Below are positions 8,822 to 16,658 of a DNA stretch of 64,000 nt, piece by piece. Source of the DNA: Saccharopolyspora soli. Its GTDB lineage: Bacteria > Actinomycetota > Actinomycetes > Mycobacteriales > Pseudonocardiaceae. The notes below the pieces were generated by a model. The model worked only from the letters and a program-made list of their open reading frames with translations. It had not been told where the DNA came from and made no database searches. The first letter of the stretch is position 1. Every line of letters begins with the position of its first letter. The translations under genes and the position numbers were made by a program. The stretch is from NCBI RefSeq assembly GCF_022678645.1, contig NZ_JALBWV010000027.1, positions 51,535-115,534 on the forward strand, read 5' to 3'.

Positions 8822-9238
8822 GTGAGGGGCTACACCGTCCACTTGCTGTTCCACCTGTTGGCGATGGCGGCCGGTGCCGCTTGCGGGGTCGCGGGTGGGC
8901 TGTGGTGGTTCGGCGGCGACCCGACCGGCCTGTGGTTGGCGATCGGCGCGCTGGTGGTCGGGATCATCGTGCTGATCCTGGAAAACCTCTACATCTCGGC
9001 TAGCCAGCCGCCCCCGTACCCGCCACCGCCAGCGGTTTCCCACCCCCGGATACCGATGCCGCCGCAGCGCCCGCGGGAACGCACCCGACCGGATCTCGAA
9101 CCCGCGGCACCGCCTCCGGAGACCCTGCTGCAACCGTCGATGGACGTCAGCAAGGCGGTGGACCAGGAGACCAAGACCGCAGCCGCCGAAGCGCTCGACG
9201 AGCAGTGGACCAGCAACCCGACGACCAAGCAGAGCTGA
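8822..9238 (+). CDS. Small membrane protein with proline-rich tail
   Basis: A 138-residue protein beginning at GTG, 9 bases after AGGGGAGG. Two membrane segments are visible, about residues 6-30 (HLLFHLLAMAAGAACGVAGG) and 37-60 (LWLAIGALVVGIIVLILENL), then a cytosolic or extracellular tail rich in proline (PPPYPPPPAV near residue 65) and acidic/polar residues. No enzymatic motif is present and I recognise no family. The Pro-rich tail suggests a protein-interaction or cell-wall-spanning linker. It ends 14 bp before the convergent caiD stop. Confidence 0.65.
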   Translation: MRGYTVHLLFHLLAMAAGAACGVAGGLWWFGGDPTGLWLAIGALVVGIIVLILENLYISASQPPPYPPPPAVSHPRIPMPPQRPRERTRPDLEPAAPPPETLLQPSMDVSKAVDQETKTAAAEALDEQWTSNPTTKQS

Positions 9239-9252
9239 TCACCAGCCGGAGT

Positions 9253-10038
9253 TCAGGCCCCGGTCCAGCGTGGTGGGCGCCGCTCGGCGAATGCTCGGGG
9301 CCCTTCCCTGGCGTCTTCGGAGACGAGCATCGCCTGGTAGTTCGGCAGGTCTCCGGAGCGCAGCAGGCGGTAGCCGGATTCGACGTCCAGGGCTGCCGTT
9401 CGCCGGGTGATCTCCTTGACCGCGGCGATCGCCAACGGGGCCGCCGAGCAGATCCGCTGGGCCAACTCGATCGCCACGTCGAACAGCTCGGCGGCCGGGA
9501 CGACGCGGTTTACCAGGCCCCACTGCCGCGCTTCGGCTGCCGCCATGCGGCGGCCGGTCAGCAGCAACTCGCTCGCCACCACCGGCGGGAGGCGCTTGGG
9601 CAACCGGAGCACGCCGCCGGAGTCCGCGACCATGCCGAGGGTCACCTCGGTGAGCGCGAACTCGGCGTGCTCGGCGGCGACGATCAGGTCCGCGGCCAAC
9701 GCGAGTTCGAACCCGCCGCCCAGGGCCAGTCCGTTGACCGCGGCGATCACCGGTTTGTCCAGGTCGAAGAACTCGGTCAGCCCGGCGAAGCCGCCCGGCC
9801 CGTGGTCGGCGTCGATGGCCTCGCCGCCAGCGGCGGCCTTGAGGTCCCAGCCCGCCGAGAAGAACCGGTCGCCCGCGCCGGTCAGCACCGCGACCCGCAG
9901 CGAGTCGTCGCGCCGCAGGCGGTCGAACGCCGCGTGCAGCGCGTGGCTGGTGGCCACGTCGATGGCGTTGGCCTTCGGCCGGTCCAGGGTCACGGTGAGC
10001 ACCCCGCCGTCGACGTCCAACCGCACCTGATCAGTCAT
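9253..10038 (-). CDS. caiD: Carnitinyl-CoA dehydratase (crotonobetainyl-CoA hydratase)
   Basis: A 261-residue crotonase-fold protein. It follows enterobacterial CaiD closely along its length: [10 protein letters not shown] near residue 20, [72 protein letters not shown] and the ending [15 protein letters not shown]. Both catalytic glutamates of the crotonase family are kept (GGGFEL and LTEVTLG). CaiD interconverts crotonobetainyl-CoA and L-carnitinyl-CoA. The start ATG has GAGGAG 5 bases upstream; a GTG two codons earlier is possible. The start overlaps the stop of the upstream ligase gene by 8 bp, so the two are translationally coupled. The alignment is from memory of the E. coli protein. 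Confidence 0.85.
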   Translation of the reverse strand: MTDQVRLDVDGGVLTVTLDRPKANAIDVATSHALHAAFDRLRRDDSLRVAVLTGAGDRFFSAGWDLKAAAGGEAIDADHGPGGFAGLTEFFDLDKPVIAAVNGLALGGGFELALAADLIVAAEHAEFALTEVTLGMVADSGGVLRLPKRLPPVVASELLLTGRRMAAAEARQWGLVNRVVPAAELFDVAIELAQRICSAAPLAIAAVKEITRRTAALDVESGYRLLRSGDLPNYQAMLVSEDAREGPRAFAERRPPRWTGA

Positions 10039-12124
10039 CGCCACTCCTCGCCTGTCGAACCAGCACGTCCACCGCCACCGCGCCCCGCGACAGCGCCAGC
10101 AGCGGGTTCACGTCCAATTCCACGAGCCGGTCGTTGTCGCGCGCGTGTTCGACGATCGCGGCGATCGCGTCCACCACGGCGGCCACATCGGCGCCCGGTC
10201 CTCGGAACCCGGCCAGCAGCGGCCAGATCCGCAGTTCGCGCAGGGCGTCCCGGATCTGCTCGCGGGTCACCGGGAGCAGCAGGGTGACGGAATCCCGCAC
10301 CAGTTCCACCAGGACACCGCCAGCGCCGACGGTCAGGGCCAGGCCGAACTGCGGGTCGCGGTGCACGCCCACGATCAGCTCGGCTACCACGCCGTCGATC
10401 ATGCGCTCGACCAGGAAGGTGTCGGTCAGCGCGGCCATGTCGGCGACCGCGTCCCGCACCTGCTGCTCGCTGGTCAGGCCCAGCCGCACGCCCCCGACTT
10501 CGCTCTTGTGCGCCAGATCAGCAGAAACCGCTTTGACCACAACGGGGAAGCCGATCCGCACGGCCGCTGCCGGCGCATCATCGGAGCTGGTCACGACGCC
10601 TGGCGGGACGGCGAGACCGGCCGTGGCCAATGCGCGCTTGGCTGCCCACTCGTCGAGTTGGTACCGCTCACCGGTGACCGCGGCCGGGCCCTCCAGCGGG
10701 GCTGTCGCGTCGGCTTTCCGCTGCGCGGCACCGATTCCGGCCGCTGCGGCGATGGCCGCGAGGCAGTCCGCGACGCCTTGCATCGGGGCCACGCCCTGGC
10801 TCAGCAGCCGCTGCCCGATCGACTCCGGGAGTCCTTCCGGCAGGGAGCTGACCACGCAACCCGGCGTGCCCACCGCTTGGTGCGCGGCCAGGAAGGCGTC
10901 CGCCGTCGTCGCCCAGGGACCGTCGGCGCAGCGGTCTTCGCGGGGGAAGTCGACCAGCAGCAGGTGGCAGTCGAAGTCAGCACCGAGCAGTTCCGTGAAG
11001 CACGCCGTTTGCGCTGGTAGATCGCCCCAGATGTAGGTGTGGTAGTCGAGCGGGTTCGCCACCGCGACACGCTCGCCGAGCAGCCGCCGCAGCCGCCGCT
11101 CGGTGTCTGCCGGGAACGACGGCAGTTCCAGCCCGTGCCGTTCGGCGAGGTCGGCGACCAGTGCCGCCTCGCCGCCGGAACAGCTGGCGGAGGTGATCCG
11201 GGTGCCGGTCAGCGCGCCGTGCACGTGGAGGAACTTCAGCGTCTCCACGAACGCCTCCACGTGGTGCACCCGAGCCATGCCCAGCCGCCGGAACAGCGCG
11301 TCGCAGAGCACGTCGGAACCGGCCAGCGAGCTGGTGTGGCTGAGGTTGGTCCGCGCGCCGAGCTCCGAGCTGCCCGATTTCAGCACGACGATCGGAATCC
11401 CCTTGCGCAGCGCCAACAAGCCGACTCGGGACAGGCCCGCGACGTCGTCGATGCCTTCCAGGTGCAGGCCGATCGCGGTGATTCGGGGATCCGCCAGCAT
11501 GGCCTCGACGAGGTCCGCGACCCCGGTCACCGCGCCGTTGCCGAGGGTGATCAGCTGGGCCAGCGGCAGCGATCGCCGCTGCATGGTGAGGTTCTGGCCG
11601 ATGTTGCCGCTCTGGGTGAGCACCGCGACGCCGCGCGCCACCCGGTTTCCGCCGTGCTGGTCCGGCCACAGCGCGGCGCCATCGAGGTAGTTGAGGGTGC
11701 CGATGCAGTTCGGGCCGATCAGCGCCATGTCCGCGGCGGCGGCTACCAGCTCTTGTTGCAGAGCTGCGCCGTCGGTGCCGCGTTCGGCGAATCCGGAGGC
11801 ATGGCACACCACTCCCCCGGCGCCGCGCACCGCGAGATCGGCGACCACGTCGACCGTGGCTTCCCTTGGCACTGCGACGAAAGCCGCGTCCGGCGCGGCG
11901 GGCAGTTCCGCCGCGCTTCGGTAGCAGGGCAGGTCTTCGATGCTGGTGCGACGCGGGTGCACCGGCCAGATCGGCCCGGCGAAACCGACCCGGCGGCACT
12001 GCCGGATCGCCTCAGCAGCAGCGTCCCCGCCGAACACCGCGATGTGCCGAGGCGCCAGCATCCGGCGCAGATTTTCTTTTCGCGACGGGGAAGCAGGCAC
12101 CGCGTCAACCCTCGTAGCGCGCAC
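10031..12124 (-). CDS. ADP-forming acyl-CoA synthetase (acetate-CoA ligase family), candidate betaine-acyl-CoA ligase
   Basis: A 697-residue fusion of the two halves of an NDP-forming acyl-CoA synthetase. Order: CoA-binding Rossmann domain (about 20-150, IAVFGGD to [13 protein letters not shown]), succinyl-CoA-ligase-like domains carrying the phosphohistidine loop [10 protein letters not shown] near residue 260, then an ATP-grasp domain from about 475 ([47 protein letters not shown]). It makes acyl-CoA plus ADP and Pi from acid, CoA and ATP. Between an acyl-CoA dehydrogenase and caiD it probably activates a trimethylammonium acid, replacing the AMP-forming CaiC. The start GTG lies 3 bp after the upstream stop; a GTG at 12100 with GAGG in front is an alternative. 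Confidence 0.82.
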   Translation of the reverse strand: MRATRVDAVPASPSRKENLRRMLAPRHIAVFGGDAAAEAIRQCRRVGFAGPIWPVHPRRTSIEDLPCYRSAAELPAAPDAAFVAVPREATVDVVADLAVRGAGGVVCHASGFAERGTDGAALQQELVAAAADMALIGPNCIGTLNYLDGAALWPDQHGGNRVARGVAVLTQSGNIGQNLTMQRRSLPLAQLITLGNGAVTGVADLVEAMLADPRITAIGLHLEGIDDVAGLSRVGLLALRKGIPIVVLKSGSSELGARTNLSHTSSLAGSDVLCDALFRRLGMARVHHVEAFVETLKFLHVHGALTGTRITSASCSGGEAALVADLAERHGLELPSFPADTERRLRRLLGERVAVANPLDYHTYIWGDLPAQTACFTELLGADFDCHLLLVDFPREDRCADGPWATTADAFLAAHQAVGTPGCVVSSLPEGLPESIGQRLLSQGVAPMQGVADCLAAIAAAAGIGAAQRKADATAPLEGPAAVTGERYQLDEWAAKRALATAGLAVPPGVVTSSDDAPAAAVRIGFPVVVKAVSADLAHKSEVGGVRLGLTSEQQVRDAVADMAALTDTFLVERMIDGVVAELIVGVHRDPQFGLALTVGAGGVLVELVRDSVTLLLPVTREQIRDALRELRIWPLLAGFRGPGADVAAVVDAIAAIVEHARDNDRLVELDVNPLLALSRGAVAVDVLVRQARSGDD

Positions 12125-12127
12125 TGG

Positions 12128-13288
12128 TCACGCACCCAGCGGGCGCAGCAGGGAGCGGGCGATGATGTGGCGCTGGATTTCGCTGGTGCCGTCCCAGATC
12201 CGCTCGACCCTGGCGTCCCGCCAGAACCGCTCGACGGGCAGTTCGGCCATCAGGCCCATGCCGCCGAAGATCTGCAGCGCTCGGTCGGTGATCCGGCCAA
12301 GCGCCTCGGAGGCGAACAGCTTCGCCATCGCCGCGTCCCGGTCGGTCATGCCGCCGCTGTCCAGCTTCGCCGCCGCCCGCAGCGTGAGCAGCTCTGCCGC
12401 GTGCAGCTCGGTGGCCATGTCGGCGAGCTGGAAGCCGACGCCCTGGAACTTTCCGATCGGCTGGCCGAACTGCTGGCGCTCGGCGGCCCACCGGGTGGCC
12501 ATCTCCAGCACCCGCCGTCCCCGGCCGACGCTGGTCGCCGCCACGCTGAGCCGACTGGCGCCAAGCCACTCGCCCATCAGCTCGAAGCCCCTGCCTTCCT
12601 CGCCGAGGCGCTGCGCGACCGGCACCCGGCAGTCGGCGAAGGCGAGTTCGCACTGGTGGTAGCCGCGGTGCGACACGCACGCCGAGCCCCGCCGCACGGT
12701 CAATCCGGGGGTGTCGAGGTCCACCAGGAACGCCGTGATCAGGTTCTTCGGTCCGCGCGAGGTCTGCTCGGTGCCGGTGGCGGCGAACAGCACGACGAAG
12801 TCGGCGGTGTCGGCGTGGCTGATGAAGTGCTTGGTCCCGTTGAGCACGTAGTCGGCGCCGTCGCGCACCGCGCGGGTGGTCATGGACCGCACGTCCGAGC
12901 CGGCGCCCGGCTCGGTCATGGCCAGGCAGTCGTGCCGTTCTCCCCGGATCGCGGGCAGCAGGTAGCGCTCGCGCTGCTCGCCTTCGCACGCCTGCAGGAT
13001 GTTGCTGGGCCGGGCGACCAGCATCTGCAGCGCGTAGCTGGTGCGGCCGAGTTCGCGTTCGGCCAGCGTGATGCCGGTGGCGTCCAAGCCTCCGCCGCCG
13101 AGTTCGGCGGGCATGTTGGCGGCGTAGAGACCGGCTTCGACGGCCTTGTCCCGGATCTGCTCCGCCAGTTCGGTCGGCACCTCGTCGAGGCGCTCCACCT
13201 CGTCCTCGTGCGGTTCCAGCTCGGTGGTCACGAACTTGCGCACGGTGTCGACGATCATCCGCTGCTCGTCGGTCAGCTCGAAATCCAC
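12128..13288 (-). CDS. Acyl-CoA dehydrogenase, candidate gamma-butyrobetainyl/crotonobetainyl-CoA enzyme
   Basis: A 386-residue FAD acyl-CoA dehydrogenase. Visible are the FAD/substrate motif CLAMTEPGAGSDVRSM (about 120-135), the ADVLNGTKHFISHA-type strand, GLSV-like ASRLSVAAT, and the C-terminal FGGMGLMAELPVERFWRDAR and GTSEIQRHIIARSL. The usual catalytic glutamate in the C-terminal 'YEGTSEIQR' motif is aspartate here (WDGTSEIQR), a change worth noting. As part of the caiD operon it most likely introduces the double bond into gamma-butyrobetainyl-CoA, or acts as a CaiA-like reductase. It follows the thioesterase by 49 bp and precedes the ligase by 3 bp. Confidence 0.83.
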   Translation of the reverse strand: MDFELTDEQRMIVDTVRKFVTTELEPHEDEVERLDEVPTELAEQIRDKAVEAGLYAANMPAELGGGGLDATGITLAERELGRTSYALQMLVARPSNILQACEGEQRERYLLPAIRGERHDCLAMTEPGAGSDVRSMTTRAVRDGADYVLNGTKHFISHADTADFVVLFAATGTEQTSRGPKNLITAFLVDLDTPGLTVRRGSACVSHRGYHQCELAFADCRVPVAQRLGEEGRGFELMGEWLGASRLSVAATSVGRGRRVLEMATRWAAERQQFGQPIGKFQGVGFQLADMATELHAAELLTLRAAAKLDSGGMTDRDAAMAKLFASEALGRITDRALQIFGGMGLMAELPVERFWRDARVERIWDGTSEIQRHIIARSLLRPLGA

Positions 13289-13337
13289 GGTGTGCTCCTC
13301 CGAGACGGTTTCCAGGCTCGTTGCGGGTAGCGGGACC

Positions 13338-13871
13338 TCAGCGGCGGATGCCCATGGGGCGGCCGATCACGTCGGGGACCGGCAGGGCCGCGTGCGCCTG
13401 GTGGATGGCGGCCAGTCGTCGCCGCAGGTGGGGTGGCAGTTCGCTGGCCCCGCCCCGGCGCGTGTCGACGTGCACCAGCAGTTGTTCGGCGGTGGCCAGC
13501 AGGACTTCGGTGTCGCCGTGGTGCATCTCGTGGAAGATGTGCACCCGCTTCGCATCGTGGTCGAGCACCCGCAGGCTCAGCGCCAGCGGTTCGCCCTCGG
13601 CGACCTCGCGCCGGTGGTGGATGTGGGTCTCCACTGTGTACAGCGAGTGCCCGTCTTCCCGGTACTGCTCGTCGATGCCGAGGTAGCGGAAGAACGCGTC
13701 CGAGTTGTCGCCGAACACCAGCAGGTAGCAGGACTCGCTCAGGTGGCCGTTGTAGTCCACCCACCGCGGGCTGACCGTGGTCCGGTGCAGCCGCAGCGGC
13801 GCCGGGATCTGCGCCGCGTCGTCCCACCGACGGTGCCCGCTGCCTTCGTAGGGGGTAACCACTCGCTCCAT
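13338..13871 (-). CDS. Betainyl-CoA thioesterase-like hotdog protein
   Basis: A 177-residue 4HBT/hotdog thioesterase. The diagnostic stretch is WVDYNGHLSESCYLLVFGD (about residues 36-54), with the catalytic-region Asp/Asn-Gly-His, followed by YTVETHIHHRREVAEG and a VHIFHEMHHGD strand. This is the pattern of CdhB-type betainyl-CoA thioesterases, which release glycine betaine in carnitine catabolism, and of the thioesterase domain fused to some carnitine dehydrogenases. It is the first gene of a four-gene operon that contains caiD. Its product would feed the dimethylglycine/sarcosine genes further along. Divergent from iclR over about 100 bp. Confidence 0.75.
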   Translation of the reverse strand: MERVVTPYEGSGHRRWDDAAQIPAPLRLHRTTVSPRWVDYNGHLSESCYLLVFGDNSDAFFRYLGIDEQYREDGHSLYTVETHIHHRREVAEGEPLALSLRVLDHDAKRVHIFHEMHHGDTEVLLATAEQLLVHVDTRRGGASELPPHLRRRLAAIHQAHAALPVPDVIGRPMGIRR

Positions 13872-13886
13872 GTAATCTCACATTGT

Positions 13887-13913
13887 GCGTCGATGGTTCG
13901 TAATATGCGACGC
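13887..13913. promoter_or_regulatory. Inverted repeat, candidate IclR operator
   Basis: GCGTCG and CGACGC arms separated by 15 bp lie in the 99 bp between the divergent thioesterase and iclR starts. The position fits a site for the neighbouring IclR protein controlling both genes. The arms are only 6 bp, so this is suggestive. Confidence 0.4.
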
Positions 13914-13970
13914 TACGAGAGTGGCCAGCAACCGTCAAGAAGCCCCAGCCGGACGGACTAGGGTGGCGTC

Positions 13971-14750
13971 ATGAGCGTGGAAACGGTCCACAACCAGGAC
14001 GAATCCCGCGGTCGCGTGCAGTCCTTGGACCGCGCCGTCGCACTGCTCAACGCGGTCTCGGCGAGCGCCCCGGACGGGCTGCCGGTGGCGGACCTCGCGG
14101 TCGAATGCGAACTGAACCGGGCCACCGCGTGGCGGCTGCTGGCCACCCTGGAGCACCACGGACTGGTCGAACGGGACCCGGTGACCAACCGCTATTCGAT
14201 CGGCTTCGCACTCACCCGGATGGCCGCGACGGCGGGGGTGGACGGCTTGGTGCGCCGCGCGCACGACGTCCTGGAACGGCTCAGCCGCGAGACCGGCGAG
14301 ACCGCGAACCTGGCCGTGGCGCAGCGGCTCGGTTTGACCTATGTGGACGAAGTGGTTCCGCCGGTGGTGCTCAGCGCTCGGTGGCTCGGGCGGCAGGTGC
14401 CGATCCACGCGACGTCCGCGGGCAAGGCGTTTCTCGCCTGGCTGCCGGAAGAAGAGGTCGAATCGATGCTCGCCGTCCCGCTGGCGGAGTACACCGCGAC
14501 GACCCGAACAGACCAGGGCGCGCTGCGCGCCGAGCTGGCCGAAATCCGCGAGCAGGGCTACAGCGTGAGCGTCGGCGAGCTGGAATCCCAGGTCTACGGC
14601 GTCGCGGCAGCCGTGCTGGACGCCCGCCGCCGTCCCTTCGCCATCGTCAGCGTCTGGGGCCCCCGAGACCGGGTACCGCAGTCCCGCTTCGCAGAACTCG
14701 GCGCGCTCGTCCGCAAAGCCGCCGCGGAAGTCGCCACCGCACTGCCCTGA
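13971..14750 (+). CDS. IclR-family transcriptional regulator of the caiD operon
   Basis: A 259-residue IclR protein. The N-terminal winged helix-turn-helix is at about residues 17-75 (VQSLDRAVALLNAVS, LPVADLAVECELNRATAWRL) and the effector domain follows, with the family signature HATSAGKAFLAWLP near 142-156 and GYSVSVGELE near 194. IclR proteins bind a small metabolite in the C-terminal domain and repress or activate adjacent catabolic genes. Its divergent position to the thioesterase-ACAD-ligase-caiD operon makes that operon its likely target. The effector could be a betaine or its CoA ester; this is inferred. Confidence 0.85.
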   Translation: MSVETVHNQDESRGRVQSLDRAVALLNAVSASAPDGLPVADLAVECELNRATAWRLLATLEHHGLVERDPVTNRYSIGFALTRMAATAGVDGLVRRAHDVLERLSRETGETANLAVAQRLGLTYVDEVVPPVVLSARWLGRQVPIHATSAGKAFLAWLPEEEVESMLAVPLAEYTATTRTDQGALRAELAEIREQGYSVSVGELESQVYGVAAAVLDARRRPFAIVSVWGPRDRVPQSRFAELGALVRKAAAEVATALP

Positions 14751-14852
14751 CGCCGAATTCGCCACCAGCCAGCGAATCCTGTCGCCAGCCGTTCGGGTCC
14801 GGTTCACGTCGAGGCATCTTCGGACTTGGGCGGGCAAACCTAGGGTCGGGGC

Positions 14853-15413
14853 ATGACCACCACGCAACGGAATCCGATCGATCACCTGGCCGAACTGTTC
14901 GACGGCGCGGGCGGCAAGGAGTACCTGGGCGAGCGGGTCACCACGGCCACCCACATGTTGCAGGCCGGTGCCCGCGCCGAGGCGGCGGGCGCCCCGGACC
15001 ACCTGGTCGCCGCCGCGTTGCTGCACGACATCGGGCACTTCCCCGGCTTGGTCTCCGACACCGATCCGACGGCGGACACCGACGACCACCACGACGACCA
15101 CGGCGCGGATTGGCTCGCGCGCTGGTTCGAAGAATCGGTCAGCGAGCCGGTGCGGATGCACGTCGCGGCCAAGCGCTACCTCTGCGCGGTCGAGCCGGGC
15201 TACTTCGACAAGCTCTCCGAAACGTCGGTGCACACCCTGCGGCTGCAGGGCGGCCCGATGAGCGAGCAGGAAGTGCGCGACTTCGAGGCGTCCCCGCACG
15301 CGCGGGCGGCCGTCGAGCTGCGCCGCTGGGACGAGGCGGCGAAGGACCCGCACGCCCCGACCCCGGACTTCGAACACTTCCGGCCGCTGCTGGAGTCGCT
15401 GGTCAACGCGTGA
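14853..15413 (+). CDS. PhnZ/TmpB-like HD-domain diiron oxygenase
   Basis: A 186-residue HD-domain protein that matches PhnZ, a mixed-valent diiron oxygenase splitting the C-P bond of hydroxyphosphonates. Every key position can be placed: His34 (THMLQ), His58-Asp59 (LLHDIGH), His83 (DHGADWL), His103 and Lys107 (HVAAKRYL) and Asp160 (RRWDEAAK), plus the capping pair Tyr24 and Glu27 (KEYLGE). The numbering is almost that of PhnZ, as I recall it. The relative TmpB turns (R)-1-hydroxy-2-(trimethylammonio)ethylphosphonate into glycine betaine, an attractive role beside betaine genes, but no TmpA or PhnY gene is in the window. It sits 102 bp after iclR and is convergent with the DUF1348 gene. Confidence 0.75.
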   Translation: MTTTQRNPIDHLAELFDGAGGKEYLGERVTTATHMLQAGARAEAAGAPDHLVAAALLHDIGHFPGLVSDTDPTADTDDHHDDHGADWLARWFEESVSEPVRMHVAAKRYLCAVEPGYFDKLSETSVHTLRLQGGPMSEQEVRDFEASPHARAAVELRRWDEAAKDPHAPTPDFEHFRPLLESLVNA

Positions 15414-15428
15414 TCGCCGCGACGCTGC

Positions 15429-15884
15429 TCACTGGATCGGCAGCAGGACGCCTCGCTCCGATTCCGGGCGCGGGCCGAGGATCCGGCGCTCGGCCTCGGT
15501 GATCGGGACGTCGTTGATGCTGGCCTCGCGCCGCCGCATCAGCCCGTCCTCGGTGAACTCCCACAGCTCGTTGCCGTAGCTGCGCCAGTACTGCCCGTCG
15601 GCGTCGTGGCACTCGTACTGGAAGCGCACCGCGATGCGGTTGCCGTGGAAGCTCCACAGCTCCTTGCGCAGCGCGTAATCCAGCTCGCGCGACCACTTCT
15701 CGCCCAAGAACGCCACGATCGCGTCGCGGCCGGTGACGAACCGGTCGCGATTGCGCCACACGGAGTCCGTTGTGTACGCCAACGCGACCCGCTCGGGATC
15801 GCAGGTGTTCCAGGCGTCCTCTGCCGCCTGCACCTTCTGGGCGGCGGTCTGCTCGTCGAACGGCGGGAGTGGCGGACGGGACAT
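15429..15884 (-). CDS. DUF1348 family NTF2-like protein
   Basis: A 151-residue SnoaL/NTF2-fold protein of the DUF1348 type: [20 protein letters not shown] at the N-terminus, then [22 protein letters not shown] and the compact strand set [16 protein letters not shown] and [20 protein letters not shown]. The fold forms a cone-shaped pocket; no reaction is assigned to the family. The start ATG at 15884 has GAGGAG in front. Two tandem GAGAAC-N-GTTCTC palindromes separate it from the divergent TetR gene, so it is very likely that regulator's target. Confidence 0.85.
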   Translation of the reverse strand: MSRPPLPPFDEQTAAQKVQAAEDAWNTCDPERVALAYTTDSVWRNRDRFVTGRDAIVAFLGEKWSRELDYALRKELWSFHGNRIAVRFQYECHDADGQYWRSYGNELWEFTEDGLMRRREASINDVPITEAERRILGPRPESERGVLLPIQ

Positions 15885-15903
15885 GGTTGGACTCCTCACT
15901 ACG

Positions 15904-15919
15904 GAGAACGGTCGTTCTC
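15904..15919. promoter_or_regulatory. TetR operator 1
   Basis: Perfect 7-bp arms GAGAACG/CGTTCTC with a 2-bp centre. It lies between the divergent DUF1348 and TetR starts, 20 bp from the DUF1348 start codon, where a repressor would block transcription. Confidence 0.7.
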
Positions 15920-15938
15920 GGCACTGTCCGATAAGGTA

Positions 15939-15954
15939 GAGAACAAGCGTTCTC
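15939..15954. promoter_or_regulatory. TetR operator 2
   Basis: Near-perfect second copy (GAGAACA-AG-CGTTCTC) centred 35 bp from the first, about 22 bp before the tetR start. Paired identical sites in a divergent TetR promoter are the classical autoregulation layout. Confidence 0.68.
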
Positions 15955-15975
15955 CTGACAACCGTGGGAGTTTTC

Positions 15976-16566
15976 GTGCAGCGCCACGAGGCCGAGTCGA
16001 AGCTGCTGGACACCGCTGAAGCCCTGTTCTACGAACGCGGCATCCAGGCCGTCGGCATGGCCGAACTGCGCACCGCCTCCGGGGTGTCGCTCAAACGCCT
16101 CTACCAGTGCTTCGCCTCCAAGGATGAACTGGTGGAGGCATATCTGCGCCGCCGCGACGGGCGCTGGCGCGCCAGACTGTCCACATACGTCACGCGGCAC
16201 AGCAACCGCCCCGACCAGGCCGTGCTGGCGGTCTTCGACTGGCTGCACGACTGGTTCGGCGAGCCCGGCTTCCGCGGCTGCGCCTTCCTCAACTCCTTCG
16301 GCGAGCTGGGCAGCAGTTCGCCGGGAGTGGCCCGAGCGGTTCGGGACCACAAGGACGAAGTGCGCCACTACCTGCGGAAACTGGTGGACGACCTGGCTGT
16401 CCCGAACCCCGACGAGCTGGCCGAGCAACTGCTGATCCTGGTCGACGGCGCGACCGCCACCGCCGCGGTCAACGGCGACCCCGGTCCGGCCCGCACCGCC
16501 CGCGTCGCCGCGGCGGCGTTGATCACGGGTGCCTCACGATGCACTTGTCCGTCTTGCCCCAAGTGA
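15976..16566 (+). CDS. TetR-family transcriptional repressor
   Basis: A protein of 196 residues. The N-terminal helix-turn-helix spans about residues 5-50 ([20 protein letters not shown], then [20 protein letters not shown]), and the rest is the all-helical ligand domain with the recurring [12 protein letters not shown] segment of the TetR_C subgroup. I chose GTG at 15976 because GGGAG precedes it by 5 bases; GTG at 15964 is also possible. It is divergent from the DUF1348 gene and flanked by two matching palindromes, so it likely represses itself and that gene. Ligand unknown. Confidence 0.85.
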   Translation: MQRHEAESKLLDTAEALFYERGIQAVGMAELRTASGVSLKRLYQCFASKDELVEAYLRRRDGRWRARLSTYVTRHSNRPDQAVLAVFDWLHDWFGEPGFRGCAFLNSFGELGSSSPGVARAVRDHKDEVRHYLRKLVDDLAVPNPDELAEQLLILVDGATATAAVNGDPGPARTARVAAAALITGASRCTCPSCPK

Positions 16567-16658
16567 TTCAACGCACAATCCTGTCCTCAGATGCGTCGGC
16601 GCGGCGCGAGCGGGCCACAACCCGACCTGCTGGGGCACCAGGGTGAGGAGGCCACCCA

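Noticed and set aside
11039..13330. Antisense frame across the acyl-CoA dehydrogenase and ligase
   Set aside because: Spans two genes and their junction, without domain content or a start signal.
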